From Streptomyces muensis (lineage in GTDB: Bacteria > Actinomycetota > Actinomycetes > Streptomycetales > Streptomycetaceae), in assembly GCF_021474425.1 (NCBI RefSeq), contig NZ_JAKEIP010000009.1, positions 1 to 64,000 on the forward strand: DNA of 64,000 bases, in the 5' to 3' direction. How positions within the stretch are numbered: the stretch's first letter is position 1; each line of letters starts with the position of its first letter. Shown here in pieces: positions 53,017-62,017 of the stretch. The notes below the pieces were generated by a model. The model saw only the letters and a program-made list of their open reading frames with translations, made no database searches and was not told the DNA's origin. The translations under genes and the position numbers were made by a program.

Positions 53017-54246
53017 ATGCCGTACGGATCGCGGCTCGCCGCGATGATGACACGGCGCATCGGACGCGAATGCGTCTACACGCCCTCGGCCCGACTGGCC
53101 CTGTACCTGGCGCTGCGCCGCTGGTGCCGGCCCGGCGCACGGGTCCTGATGTCCCCGGTGAACGACGACGTGATCCTCTTCGTCGTCCTCGCGGCCGGAC
53201 TGCGCCCCGTCCAGGCCCCCGTGTCCCCCTGGGACGGCAACATCGACCCGGACGCCGTCCCGGAGTCCACCTGGCGCAACGTGGACGCCGTCCTGACCAC
53301 GAACCTGTACGGCCTGCCGGACCGGGTCGTCGAACTGCGCCGCCGCTGCGACGAGTTGGGGATTCCCCTGTTCGAGGACGCGGCCCACGCCATCGGCACG
53401 CACGTCGACGGGCAGCCCATCGGCACCTTCGGGACGGCGGCCGCGTTCAGCCTGTCCAAGCACGTGGCGGCGATGGCCGGCGGCTTCCTGGCCGTCGAGG
53501 ACGCACGCACCCGCCGCGAGCTGGAACTCCTGCGCGACGAGTTGCTGACCCCACGCCGCCTGCGCCACGACCTGTCCACGACACTGCGCCCGCTGGCCCG
53601 CTCCGCCGTCCGCACCCTCCACCTCGTGCGCCCCGTATGGCGCACCATGCAGCGTCTCGGCCTGCTGGAACGCGATACCTTCCGCATGGCCCTGCACGCC
53701 CCCCGCCTCGCCGGCAGCGCCCACCACGCGCCCAGCCTCGCCGCCTACGAACCCTGGGTACGGGTCGACCTGCACGGCTTCCGAACCCGCCACGGAAGCC
53801 TGGTCCGGGGCCAGTTGGAGCTGCGGATGGCCCTGCTCGACGCCGACCTCGCCCGACGCAGGTCCGGCGTCTCGCTCCTGTCCGGCACCACCTGGGCCAC
53901 CCCGGCCCTGCGCGGTCGCACGGGCGACGGCCCGCCCTCCCTCTTCCGCGTACCGCTCCTGGTGCACAACCGCGACGCGCTCCTCGAACGCCTCGTCGAC
54001 CACGGAGTGGTCGCCGGCTACGTATACGACCCACCGCTCGACGACTACGCGGGCGCCGAGTTCACAGAACCGTCCCCCGCCCCCGAAGCAGCCCGCTGGT
54101 TCGCCGCGCACGCGCTTCCGGCCGACCCCTTGACGGCCCGCAGGATCGCGGCCGCCCTGACAAAGGAGGGGGCAACCCCGGCCCACCCACCGACCTGGCG
54201 CAACGGAGAACGGTTCGGCCACGCCCCAAAAGGGGCGCGGGCCTGA
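53017..54246 (+). CDS. DegT/DnrJ/EryC1/StrS-type aminotransferase
   Basis: A 409-residue fold-type I PLP enzyme that usually makes amino sugars on nucleotide or lipid carriers. The PLP Lys is Lys148 in AFSLSKHVAAMAGGF, with the cofactor Asp in FEDAAHAIGTHVDG near 126. C-terminal residues beyond about 395 are encoded by a Streptomyces dispersed repeat, so the natural end may be atypical. ATG 53017 is chosen with GGAAGAG upstream; GTG 53011 is possible. It lies 174 bases after the acyltransferase and could act with it in making an N-acylated amino sugar for a surface glycan (inference). Confidence 0.85.
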   Translation: MPYGSRLAAMMTRRIGRECVYTPSARLALYLALRRWCRPGARVLMSPVNDDVILFVVLAAGLRPVQAPVSPWDGNIDPDAVPESTWRNVDAVLTTNLYGLPDRVVELRRRCDELGIPLFEDAAHAIGTHVDGQPIGTFGTAAAFSLSKHVAAMAGGFLAVEDARTRRELELLRDELLTPRRLRHDLSTTLRPLARSAVRTLHLVRPVWRTMQRLGLLERDTFRMALHAPRLAGSAHHAPSLAAYEPWVRVDLHGFRTRHGSLVRGQLELRMALLDADLARRRSGVSLLSGTTWATPALRGRTGDGPPSLFRVPLLVHNRDALLERLVDHGVVAGYVYDPPLDDYAGAEFTEPSPAPEAARWFAAHALPADPLTARRIAAALTKEGATPAHPPTWRNGERFGHAPKGARA

Positions 54247-54267
54247 ATCGATATGCGGCTCCGCCGC
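54223..54267. repeat. Streptomyces dispersed intergenic repeat with two stem-loops
   Basis: GCCCC-AAAA-GGGGC (54223-54236) and GCGGC-TCC-GCCGC (54255-54267) with the linking GCGCGGGCCTGAATCGATAT are a close version of a repeat seen after many Streptomyces genes, which I recognise from memory. The first hairpin lies inside the last codons of the aminotransferase gene and may act as terminator. Confidence 0.65.
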
Positions 54268-54348
54268 GTGGGCGCGACCAGCCACATGAGACCCGCAGAC
54301 GGTTGACGGCACATCGCGGCACCCCCCTCCCCCGCCTACCCTGAAGTC

Positions 54349-56085
54349 GTGGCTCGGTCCAACGACGAGATCGCCGCCCTCCTCCAGGAGTACGCGGACC
54401 TGATCTCCATCACCGGAGGAGACGCGTTCCGGACGCGCACCTACGAAAAGGCCGCCCGGTCGGTCGGCGGCTATCACGCCGACGTGTCCACGCTCGACGT
54501 CAAGGGACTCCAGGAGATCCCCAATGTCGGCAAGTCGACCGCCCAGAAGATCATCGAGTACTTCACCACCGGCAAGGTGTCCGCCGTCGAGGAACTGCGC
54601 GCGAAGATCCCCGCCGGGGTTCGGCAGCTGACGGCGATCCCCACGCTCGGCCCGAAGAAGGCCCTGGTCATCTACGAAGAGCTCGGCATCTCCACGACCG
54701 AGGAGCTGGCGGACGCCATCCACGAGGAGCGGCTGCGCGACCTGAAGGGCTTCGGGCCGAAGACCGAGGAGAACATCCTGCACGGCATCGGCCTGCTCCA
54801 GTCCTCCGGCGACCGGGTCCTGATCGACGTCGCCATGAGCCTCGCCGAGGACATCGTCGCCGAGATGTCGCAGGTCACCGGCTGCAAACGCTGCTCATAC
54901 GCCGGCTCGCTGCGCCGCGTCCGGGAGACCATCGGCGACATCGACATCCTCGTCGCGGCGAAGAAGCCGGAGCCGGTCATGCGGGCCTTCACCGAGCTGC
55001 CCTACGTCTCGGAGGTCATCGCGCACGGCGAGAAGAAGACGTCGATCCGCACCAGCAAGGGCCTCCAGGTCGACCTGCGGGTCGTACCGCCGGACTCCTG
55101 GGGCGCGGCGATGCAGTACTTCACCGGCAGCAAGGCGCACAACATCCGCACCCGGGAGATGGCCGTCCACCAGAAGCTCAAGCTCTCCGAGTACGGCCTC
55201 TTCGACACCGAGACCGGCAAGAAGATCGTCTCCGAGACCGAGGAAGAGGTGTACGCCCGCCTCGGCCTGCCCTGGATTCCGCCCACCCTGCGTGAGGACC
55301 GGGGCGAGATCGAGGCCGGGCTGCGCGGCGAGCTGCCCGACCTGGTCCAGGAGCAGGACATCCGGGGCGATCTGCACACCCACACCGACCTCACCGACGG
55401 GCTCGCCCCGCTGGAGGAGATGGTCGCCGCGGCCGCCGAGCGCGGCTACGCCTACTACGCGGTCACCGACCACGGCCCCGACATGGCCATGCAGCGCATG
55501 ACCGACGAACGGATCCTGGCCCAGCGCGAGCGTGTCCGTGAACTCGACGGGGCGTACGGCAAGCGGGGCAGGCGTGGTGGCATGCGGCTGCTGCACGGTG
55601 CCGAGCTGAACATCGGGCCCGACGGCGACGTGGACTGGCCGCCGGAGTTCCTCGCCGGCTTCGACCTGTGCGTGGCCTCGGTGCACTCGCACTTCAACCA
55701 GGCGCGTGACGCGCTGACCCGGCGGATCGTCCGGGCCTGCGAGAACCCGCACGTCCACATCATCGGCCACCCCACCACCCGCCTCCTCGGCAAACGCCCC
55801 GGCATCGACGTCGACCTCGACGCGGTCTTCGCCGCCTGCGCGCGCACCGGCACGGCCATGGAGATCAACTCCCATCCCGACCGGCTCGACCTGCGCGACG
55901 AGGACATCCTGCGCGCCCGGCGGCACGGCGTGAAGTTCGCCGTCGACAGCGACGCGCACGCCGTCGTCCACCTGGCCAACCTGCGCTACGGCGTCGGCAC
56001 CGCACAGCGCGGCTGGCTCACCAAGGACGACGTGATCAACACCTGGCCGCTGACCCGGCTGCGGCGCTTCCTGAACAAGGGCTGA
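54349..56085 (+). CDS. polX: DNA polymerase X family protein with PHP domain
   Basis: A 578-residue repair polymerase of the bacterial PolX type. N-terminal helix-hairpin-helix region (about 1-130) with PNVGKSTAQKII and a second GPKKAL/GFGPKTEEN hairpin. The palm has GDIDILVAA with Asp198 and Asp200, and LQVDLRVV provides the third acid. Residues about 335-575 are the PHP domain, DLHTHTDLTDG, YAVTDHG, HPTTR and SDAH, a metal-dependent exonuclease or phosphoesterase site. Bacterial PolX acts in gap filling and base excision repair. The GTG start at 54349 lies six bases after TACCCT (54337-54342), so the mRNA may be leaderless. Confidence 0.92.
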   Translation: MARSNDEIAALLQEYADLISITGGDAFRTRTYEKAARSVGGYHADVSTLDVKGLQEIPNVGKSTAQKIIEYFTTGKVSAVEELRAKIPAGVRQLTAIPTLGPKKALVIYEELGISTTEELADAIHEERLRDLKGFGPKTEENILHGIGLLQSSGDRVLIDVAMSLAEDIVAEMSQVTGCKRCSYAGSLRRVRETIGDIDILVAAKKPEPVMRAFTELPYVSEVIAHGEKKTSIRTSKGLQVDLRVVPPDSWGAAMQYFTGSKAHNIRTREMAVHQKLKLSEYGLFDTETGKKIVSETEEEVYARLGLPWIPPTLREDRGEIEAGLRGELPDLVQEQDIRGDLHTHTDLTDGLAPLEEMVAAAAERGYAYYAVTDHGPDMAMQRMTDERILAQRERVRELDGAYGKRGRRGGMRLLHGAELNIGPDGDVDWPPEFLAGFDLCVASVHSHFNQARDALTRRIVRACENPHVHIIGHPTTRLLGKRPGIDVDLDAVFAACARTGTAMEINSHPDRLDLRDEDILRARRHGVKFAVDSDAHAVVHLANLRYGVGTAQRGWLTKDDVINTWPLTRLRRFLNKG

Positions 56086-56176
56086 CCTCCGGCGACGGGC
56101 TGCGGAGGGCGGCGAAGGCGGTGCGCCCTCGCTCGTGTGCAAGGCGTGCAGGTTGAAACTCGTAGGAATCAAGGGC

Positions 56177-56209
56177 TTGTAGCGAGATTTGACGAGGGTT
56201 AATTTAACC
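56177..56209 (+). promoter_or_regulatory. Promoter of the sugar operon with operator over the -10
   Basis: TTGTAG (56177-56182) and TAATTT (56200-56205) with a 17-base spacer. The perfect palindrome GGTTAA-T-TTAACC (56197-56209) covers the -10 box. The AT-rich site stands out in the GC-rich surroundings. The operon's own ROK regulator is the first candidate to bind it. Confidence 0.6.
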
Positions 56210-56304
56210 GTCACTCGAAGCCGGGCCCGGGCTCCCGAGGGCTGTTCCCTGCGCTTTCCCCGCGCCTTCCCGCGTGTTCGCCTTTTTCATCGAGGAGTCG
56301 TGCC

Positions 56305-57588
56305 ATGCCAGTAGACGAAGTCCGGATGTCGCGCCGAGGGTTCCTCGGTATCGGAGTCGCGGCCGGGGTCGTGACGCTCACCGCCTGCGGTTCGGGCAGC
56401 GGGAGTTCGAGCGGTCCGCTCGTCATGACCGTCTGGGGCGGCGACGCCGACCGCAAGACGTACCAGAAGCGCATCGACCTGCTGGTGAAGAAGTACCCGG
56501 AGCTGAAGGTCAAGCTCCAGCTGATCCCCAGCGACGCGTACGCGCAGAAGGTGCAGACGATGATCGCGGGCGGCAGCGGCCCGGACATCATGCAGGTCGC
56601 CGAGAGCGTCAACACCTACTCCAGCAAGAACCAGCTCCTGCCCCTCGACGACCTCGCCAAGAAGGCGGGCCTCGACACCGGGAAGCGGTTCGGCCCGGTC
56701 GGGTCCATCTACACCTACGAGGACAAGCTGTACGCGATCCCGGACCGCTCCGGCGCGATCACCGTGTACTACAACAAGGACCTGTTCGCGAAGAAGGGCA
56801 TCGAGGCGCCCACCGCCGAGTGGACCTGGGACGACGCGCTCGACGCCTTCAAGGAGCTCACCGTCCCGGGCAAGCAGTGGGGTTACACCGGCGCCGAGTG
56901 GTTCCCGCAGTGGTGGAGCCTCGCGTACCAGAACGGCGGCACCATCATCGACGCGAGCGGCCGCCCCGCCGTCGACAGCGACGAGGTCGTCGAGGCCCTG
57001 CAGTGGGCCGGCGACCTGGTCTTCAAGCACAAAGTCGCGCCCAGCAAGGCGGACTACGCCGACATGGGGTCCGAGGTCGGCGGCGACCAGGCCTTCCCGA
57101 TGCAGAAGTGCGCCACGCACGCCAACGGCTTCTGGGTCACCGCCGGTCTGACGGACGCCAAGTTCGCCTGGGACATCGCGCCGATCTGGCGCGGCAAGAA
57201 GCAGGCCGTGTCCGCGTTCGGCAGCGGCCTCGCCATCTCCCGTACCTGCAAGCAGCGCGACAACGCCTTCAAGGCGATCGACTTCCTCACCTCGGACGCG
57301 GCGCAGCGACAGATCATCGACGACGGCGAGGACGTACCGGCCAGCCTCGCGGTGCAGCAGAGCGACGCGTTCCTCAAGCCCGCGTGGATGAAGAACGACG
57401 TCGACATGGGCGCGTTCGCCGAGTCCAGCGGCTTCATCTTCCGTGCGCCGTTCATCCCCGAGTGGAACGAGATGATATCCGCCATCGACTCGAACCTCGC
57501 GAACTTCTGGCTCGGCAAGGAGAGTGCCAAGAAGGCGCTGACCGCCCTGCAGAGCGACCTCGAGTCCATCATCAAGTCCGCGGGATGA
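56305..57588 (+). CDS. Carbohydrate ABC transporter substrate-binding lipoprotein
   Basis: A 427-residue extracellular binding protein. The N-terminus has a Tat-type RR at 10-11 followed by a hydrophobic stretch and a lipobox, LTAC with Cys28, so it is exported folded and lipid-anchored. The mature part matches the family-1 solute-binding fold: SGPLVMTVWGGDADRKTYQKR at the start, then GGSGPDIMQVAES and GITVYYNKDLFAKKG-like blocks (here ITVYYNKDLFAKKG). It is the first gene of a five-gene operon whose hydrolase suggests a beta-galactoside ligand. The next gene follows after six bases. Confidence 0.92.
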   Translation: MPVDEVRMSRRGFLGIGVAAGVVTLTACGSGSGSSSGPLVMTVWGGDADRKTYQKRIDLLVKKYPELKVKLQLIPSDAYAQKVQTMIAGGSGPDIMQVAESVNTYSSKNQLLPLDDLAKKAGLDTGKRFGPVGSIYTYEDKLYAIPDRSGAITVYYNKDLFAKKGIEAPTAEWTWDDALDAFKELTVPGKQWGYTGAEWFPQWWSLAYQNGGTIIDASGRPAVDSDEVVEALQWAGDLVFKHKVAPSKADYADMGSEVGGDQAFPMQKCATHANGFWVTAGLTDAKFAWDIAPIWRGKKQAVSAFGSGLAISRTCKQRDNAFKAIDFLTSDAAQRQIIDDGEDVPASLAVQQSDAFLKPAWMKNDVDMGAFAESSGFIFRAPFIPEWNEMISAIDSNLANFWLGKESAKKALTALQSDLESIIKSAG

Positions 57589-57594
57589 CCGGCG

Positions 57595-58545
57595 ATGGCG
57601 ATCCTCTCGAAGACCGCTTCGACGGGCGTCCCGAAGTCCGGGACGTCGTCGAAGCGGCGGCGCCGTGAGGCGCTCTGGTTCTATCTGTTCGTCTCGCCGT
57701 GGGTGCTCGGGTTCCTGGTCTTCCTGCTCGGACCGATGATCGCGTCGGTCTACTACTCGATGACCGACTGGGACTCCTTCACCCCGCCGACCTGGATCGG
57801 GCTGGAGAACTACGTCACGCTGCTCACCGACGACCCCAGGTTCTGGCGGACGCTGTGGCACACCTTCTACTACGCGGCGGTCTCGGTCCCGCTCGGTCTG
57901 GTGCTCGGCCTGTGGCTGGCGAATCTGCTCAACAAGCAGGTACGCGCCCGGAAACTGCTGCGCACCCTGATCTATCTGCCGACGCTGGTGCCGCTGGTCG
58001 CCACGGCGATGATCTTCCGCCAGGTGCTGGCCCCGAACGGCCCGCTCAACGACGGGCTCGGCCTGTTCGGCGTCTCGGGACCGGCCTGGCTGCTCGACGG
58101 CAACTGGGCGATCCCCGCACTGGTCGTGATGTCGGCATGGAGCGCGGGCGCCGCGACGGTGCTGCTGCTCGCCGCCATGAAGGGCATCCCCAGGGAGCTG
58201 TACGAGGCGGCCGAGGTCGACGGCGCGGGCCCGGTACGGCAGTTCTGGAGCATCACGCTGCCGCACCTGACCCCGATCATCTTCTTCAACCTGGTCATGG
58301 GGATGATCGGCGCCTTCCAGGTCTTCGCCCAGGTGTACATCCTGGTGCCGAAGGGCAAGCTGCGCGCGGCCTACGACGGGGCCGAGACGATGGTGCCGTA
58401 CCTCTTCGACGAGGCCTTCGGCAACTACCACATGGGCTATGCGTCGGCGATCTCCTGGCTGCTGTTCCTCGTGGTCCTGGTCTTCACACTGATCGCATTC
58501 CGCACCGCCCGGCGCTGGGTGTTCTACGAAACCGAGGTGAAGTGA
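57595..58545 (+). CDS. Sugar ABC transporter permease (MalF/UgpA type)
   Basis: A 316-residue permease with six membrane helices. The cytoplasmic coupling loop shows the EAA motif EAAEVDGAGPVRQFWSITLP near residues 202-221. The N-terminal first helix after an Arg-rich leader (KRRRREALW) fits MalF-like permeases of the CUT1 type. It overlaps the next permease gene by TGATG, so the two are translated together. No ATPase subunit is encoded in the operon, so a shared MsiK-type ATPase elsewhere probably powers it (inference from the Streptomyces family). Confidence 0.92.
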   Translation: MAILSKTASTGVPKSGTSSKRRRREALWFYLFVSPWVLGFLVFLLGPMIASVYYSMTDWDSFTPPTWIGLENYVTLLTDDPRFWRTLWHTFYYAAVSVPLGLVLGLWLANLLNKQVRARKLLRTLIYLPTLVPLVATAMIFRQVLAPNGPLNDGLGLFGVSGPAWLLDGNWAIPALVVMSAWSAGAATVLLLAAMKGIPRELYEAAEVDGAGPVRQFWSITLPHLTPIIFFNLVMGMIGAFQVFAQVYILVPKGKLRAAYDGAETMVPYLFDEAFGNYHMGYASAISWLLFLVVLVFTLIAFRTARRWVFYETEVK

Positions 58546-59480
58546 TGACCGGCCTCCTGACCACCCCGGCGCCGCAGCGGACGAAGGAGAGCGGCCCGCA
58601 GCGCAAGGGCCGTGGGGGCCACGGCCCCGGCACGGTACGGGCGTTCCGCGCCACCCCGTTCACCTACGCGACGCTGATCATCGTGGCGGCGATCCTCACC
58701 ATGCCGCTGGTGTTCGTCGGGTCCATCGCGCTCTCCAGCGACGCGACGGTGAACACCAACTCCTTCACCCTCTTCCCGACCGAGTTCCACTGGGAGAACT
58801 TCACCCGGGTCTTCGGCTCCGAACTGCCGATGGGCCGCTTCCTGATCAACTCCGTGATCATCTCGCTCTGTTCGGTCGCCGGGCAGATGCTCTCCAGCGG
58901 ACTGGTCGGCTACGCCTTCGCCCGGCTGCGGGCCCCCGGCAAGAACGCGCTGTTCCTGATCGTCATCGCCACCATGATGATCCCGACGCAGATCACGATG
59001 ATCCCGCAGTTCATCCTCTTCCGGGACCTGGGCTGGGTGAACACCTATCTGCCGCTGATCGTGCCGAACTTCTTCTCCAACGCCTTCAACGTCTTCCTGG
59101 TACGGCAGTTCGTCTCCCGGCTGCCCAGCCAGCTCGACGAGGCGGCCATGGTCGACGGCCTCGGATTCTTCGGCATCTACCGGAGGATCATGCTGCCGAT
59201 GCTGTGGCCGGTGCTGATCGCGATCGGCATCTTCACCCTGACCCACACCTGGGGCGACTTCATGGGCCCGCTGATCTATCTGAACGACGAGTCCAAGATG
59301 CCGCTCTCCCTGGGCATCCAGTACATCACCAGCACCTCGGCGGCCGGCCAGTCACCGGCGTGGAACCTGGTCATGGTCGGCTCGGTCCTGCTCGCCCTGC
59401 CCATGATCATCGTCTACTACCTGGGCCAGAAGTACCTGTACGAGATGGACATCAGCGGCGGAAGCGCGGGAGTGAAGTGA
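58545..59480 (+). CDS. Sugar ABC transporter permease (MalG/UgpE type)
   Basis: A 311-residue permease with six membrane helices, partner of the preceding permease. The EAA loop reads EAAMVDGLGFFGIYRRIMLP near residues 203-222. A basic, Gln/Pro-rich N-terminus (TPAPQRTKESGPQRKGRGG) precedes helix 1. I start at ATG 58545, overlapping the previous stop. Its stop overlaps the GTG of the GH35 gene, keeping the whole operon translationally coupled. Confidence 0.92.
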   Translation: MTGLLTTPAPQRTKESGPQRKGRGGHGPGTVRAFRATPFTYATLIIVAAILTMPLVFVGSIALSSDATVNTNSFTLFPTEFHWENFTRVFGSELPMGRFLINSVIISLCSVAGQMLSSGLVGYAFARLRAPGKNALFLIVIATMMIPTQITMIPQFILFRDLGWVNTYLPLIVPNFFSNAFNVFLVRQFVSRLPSQLDEAAMVDGLGFFGIYRRIMLPMLWPVLIAIGIFTLTHTWGDFMGPLIYLNDESKMPLSLGIQYITSTSAAGQSPAWNLVMVGSVLLALPMIIVYYLGQKYLYEMDISGGSAGVK

Positions 59481-62005
59481 CCACCATCCATGTGGACGGC
59501 CGGGGCGTGTGGATCGACGGCCGTCCCCGCACACTGCTGTGCGCGTCCCTGTTCTACTTCCGCCTCCCGAGGGAGCAGTGGCGCGAGCGGCTGGAACAGG
59601 TTCGGGCGTCGGGCTACACCTGCGTCGACGTCTATCTGCCCTGGAACTTCCACGAGTTGGCGCCCGGCCGCTGGTCCTTCGAGGGCCGCCGTGACGTCGC
59701 CGCCTTCCTGGACCTCGCACACGAGGCGGGCCTGTACGTCATCGCGCGGCCCGGGCCGTACATCTGCTCCGAGTGGGACGGCGGCGCGCTGCCCGCCTGG
59801 CTGGGCCTGGACCCGGAGCTGAGCGTCCGGCAGAACGAGCCCCGCTATCTGGAGCAGGTCACCGCGTGGTTCGACCAGGTGCTGCCGCTGCTGGCGGAAC
59901 GCCAGTACGGGGCGGGCGGCTCGGTGATCATGGTGCAGTTGGAGAACGAGCTGGACTTTTTCGACTGCGCGGACCGCGAGGGATACATGACCTCCTTGCG
60001 GGACACGGCACTTCGGCACGGCATCTCCGTCCCGCTGATCGCCTGCTCCGGACAGGGCGACCTCGCGGGTGCCACCGGGGACGTGGTCGGAGTCGTACCG
60101 GCCTGCAACTTCTACCCGGACGACGACTCCCCGGACATCGAGGCCGAGGTGCGCCGTTACGCGGCTCTGGTCGCGGAGCGCGGCGTGCCGCTGCTGGTCA
60201 CCGAGACCAACCGGCGCCACCGGACCCTGCGGAGGCTGCTGGCGAGCGGCGCCAAGCTGATCGCACCGTATCTCCAGTCGTCCGGCTGGAACTTCGGTTA
60301 CACCCCGTCGAGCGGCAACTGGGGGCGCCCTGGCAACTTCATGAGCCATGGCTACGACTTCGGCGGATACGTCACGTCGACCGGCGTGGCACGTCCGGAG
60401 TACGCCGAGGCGCAGGTACTCGCCCGGGTCGTCGAGACCTGGGGTACCGAACTCGCCTTGGCCACACCGTCGTTGCACGAGAAGCCGAGCTGCGACTTCC
60501 CGACGGCCTCGGTCCCGGCGGCGCTGGACCTTCCCGGAGGCGGCCGGCTGGTGGCCGTACCGCATCTCGGGACCGGACCGGGCACGGCGGTGGTCCAGGG
60601 CGTGCCGGTCGCGGTGGCGCCGGGATCGTGCCCCCTCATGGCGGTGGACGTACCGCTCGCCGGGGCCACCCTGGAGCTCGCCTCGGCGGACCTCGTGGCA
60701 CGGACGGACCGGGTGCTGGTGTTCTCCTCCGACGTGCCCGTCACCGTCGTACTGGACGGCGCCCGGACCGAGATCCCGGTGTCCGGGCGGCGGACCCTGG
60801 CCCGGCTCACCCTCGTCGCGCTGCCGTCGGCCGAGGCGGCACGGCTGCGGTCGGTCGACCCGGACGGCACGGTCCACCTCACCGACGCACCGGAGCGACC
60901 CGGCGAGGCGGGACCGACCGCCGTGCACGAGGTGCGGCGGCGCTCCGAGACGGCCCCCGAGCGGCCGGCCGGGCCGCACGAACTGCCGCCCACCCTGGAG
61001 TCGCTCGGGGTGTACCGGGGCCGGGGCGCCTACCGGACCACCACGGATCTGACGGACGTCGACGCGCTCCTGCTCACCGGCGCGGCGGACATCGTCGACC
61101 TGTCGGTCGCGGGCCGCACGCTCCCGACGATCGCCGGGTTCGGAGCGACCCGGCGTATCGATGTCCAAGACGTCACGGGCGACGTCGCGATCGAGGCCGT
61201 GGTGGAGATCTGGGGCCACGCCAACTTCGACGACGCCCGGTTGCCCGCGCTCCGCCTCGGCGCGCTGCGGGGCCTGGGCACCCTCTGGAAGGTCCGGGAC
61301 ACCACGGACGTGTCGGCCCTGTGGACCGTGCACGGCCACTGGGCGGGCGACCCGGCACCCCTGCGGGGCCTCGGCGGCTGGAGCAGTACGCGCGTCGGGG
61401 TGCCGGTCACCTATCGCCGCAGCGTCCACTCGCCCACTCCGGCCGCGCTGCACATCCCCGGCGTCGTCGAACCGCTGCGCGTCAGCGTGGACGACGGGGA
61501 ACCGGAGACCGTCCACGCCGAGAACCCCTGGGTGCTGCTGAGCGCCGGCACCCACCAGGTCTCGGTCACGCTTCCGCACCACCCGAGCGGCCCCGGCCCG
61601 CGCGCCGAGCTGCTCGCGCTCGACGCCGTACGGGACTGGTCGTGCGCGGTGCAGGACGACGAGCTGTTGACGGCGTTCGCCGGCGGCTCCGGCCGTACGG
61701 AGCAGGTCCGGCTCCCGCTGGCGCTGAAACCGGGGGAGGAGGCATGGCTCGACGTCGACCTGCCGGCATCGCCCGACGGATATCTGGTCCGGCTGGACGC
61801 CACACAGGTCCGGGTGACCGGATGGGCCGGCGGAGAGTGCGTGGGGCGCGTCTGGGCCGGGGAACGGCCCGACTTCTCGGGCGGTGACCCCGACGCGCTC
61901 TGGGTACCGCCGAACTGGCCGGGCCTGACCCTGCTCGCGCAGGGTATTGAGGGGCGTGGGACGCCGGAGATCCGTACGCTGTGGCTGGGGGGACCGACCG
62001 ACTGA
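59477..62005 (+). CDS. GH35 beta-galactosidase
   Basis: An 842-residue glycosidase that should cleave beta-galactosides taken up by the transporter. No signal peptide is visible, so it is likely cytosolic. The GH35 barrel (about 1-330) shows RPGPYICSEWDGGALPAWL (92-110), the acid/base Glu158 in VQLENELDF, and a nucleophile candidate Glu243 in LVTETN, although the surrounding residues differ from textbook GH35 enzymes. C-terminal beta-sandwich domains follow. The GTG at 59477 overlaps the permease stop. The ROK gene follows 12 bases after its stop. Confidence 0.88.
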   Translation: MTTIHVDGRGVWIDGRPRTLLCASLFYFRLPREQWRERLEQVRASGYTCVDVYLPWNFHELAPGRWSFEGRRDVAAFLDLAHEAGLYVIARPGPYICSEWDGGALPAWLGLDPELSVRQNEPRYLEQVTAWFDQVLPLLAERQYGAGGSVIMVQLENELDFFDCADREGYMTSLRDTALRHGISVPLIACSGQGDLAGATGDVVGVVPACNFYPDDDSPDIEAEVRRYAALVAERGVPLLVTETNRRHRTLRRLLASGAKLIAPYLQSSGWNFGYTPSSGNWGRPGNFMSHGYDFGGYVTSTGVARPEYAEAQVLARVVETWGTELALATPSLHEKPSCDFPTASVPAALDLPGGGRLVAVPHLGTGPGTAVVQGVPVAVAPGSCPLMAVDVPLAGATLELASADLVARTDRVLVFSSDVPVTVVLDGARTEIPVSGRRTLARLTLVALPSAEAARLRSVDPDGTVHLTDAPERPGEAGPTAVHEVRRRSETAPERPAGPHELPPTLESLGVYRGRGAYRTTTDLTDVDALLLTGAADIVDLSVAGRTLPTIAGFGATRRIDVQDVTGDVAIEAVVEIWGHANFDDARLPALRLGALRGLGTLWKVRDTTDVSALWTVHGHWAGDPAPLRGLGGWSSTRVGVPVTYRRSVHSPTPAALHIPGVVEPLRVSVDDGEPETVHAENPWVLLSAGTHQVSVTLPHHPSGPGPRAELLALDAVRDWSCAVQDDELLTAFAGGSGRTEQVRLPLALKPGEEAWLDVDLPASPDGYLVRLDATQVRVTGWAGGECVGRVWAGERPDFSGGDPDALWVPPNWPGLTLLAQGIEGRGTPEIRTLWLGGPTD

Positions 62006-62017
62006 GGGGGAGGACCG

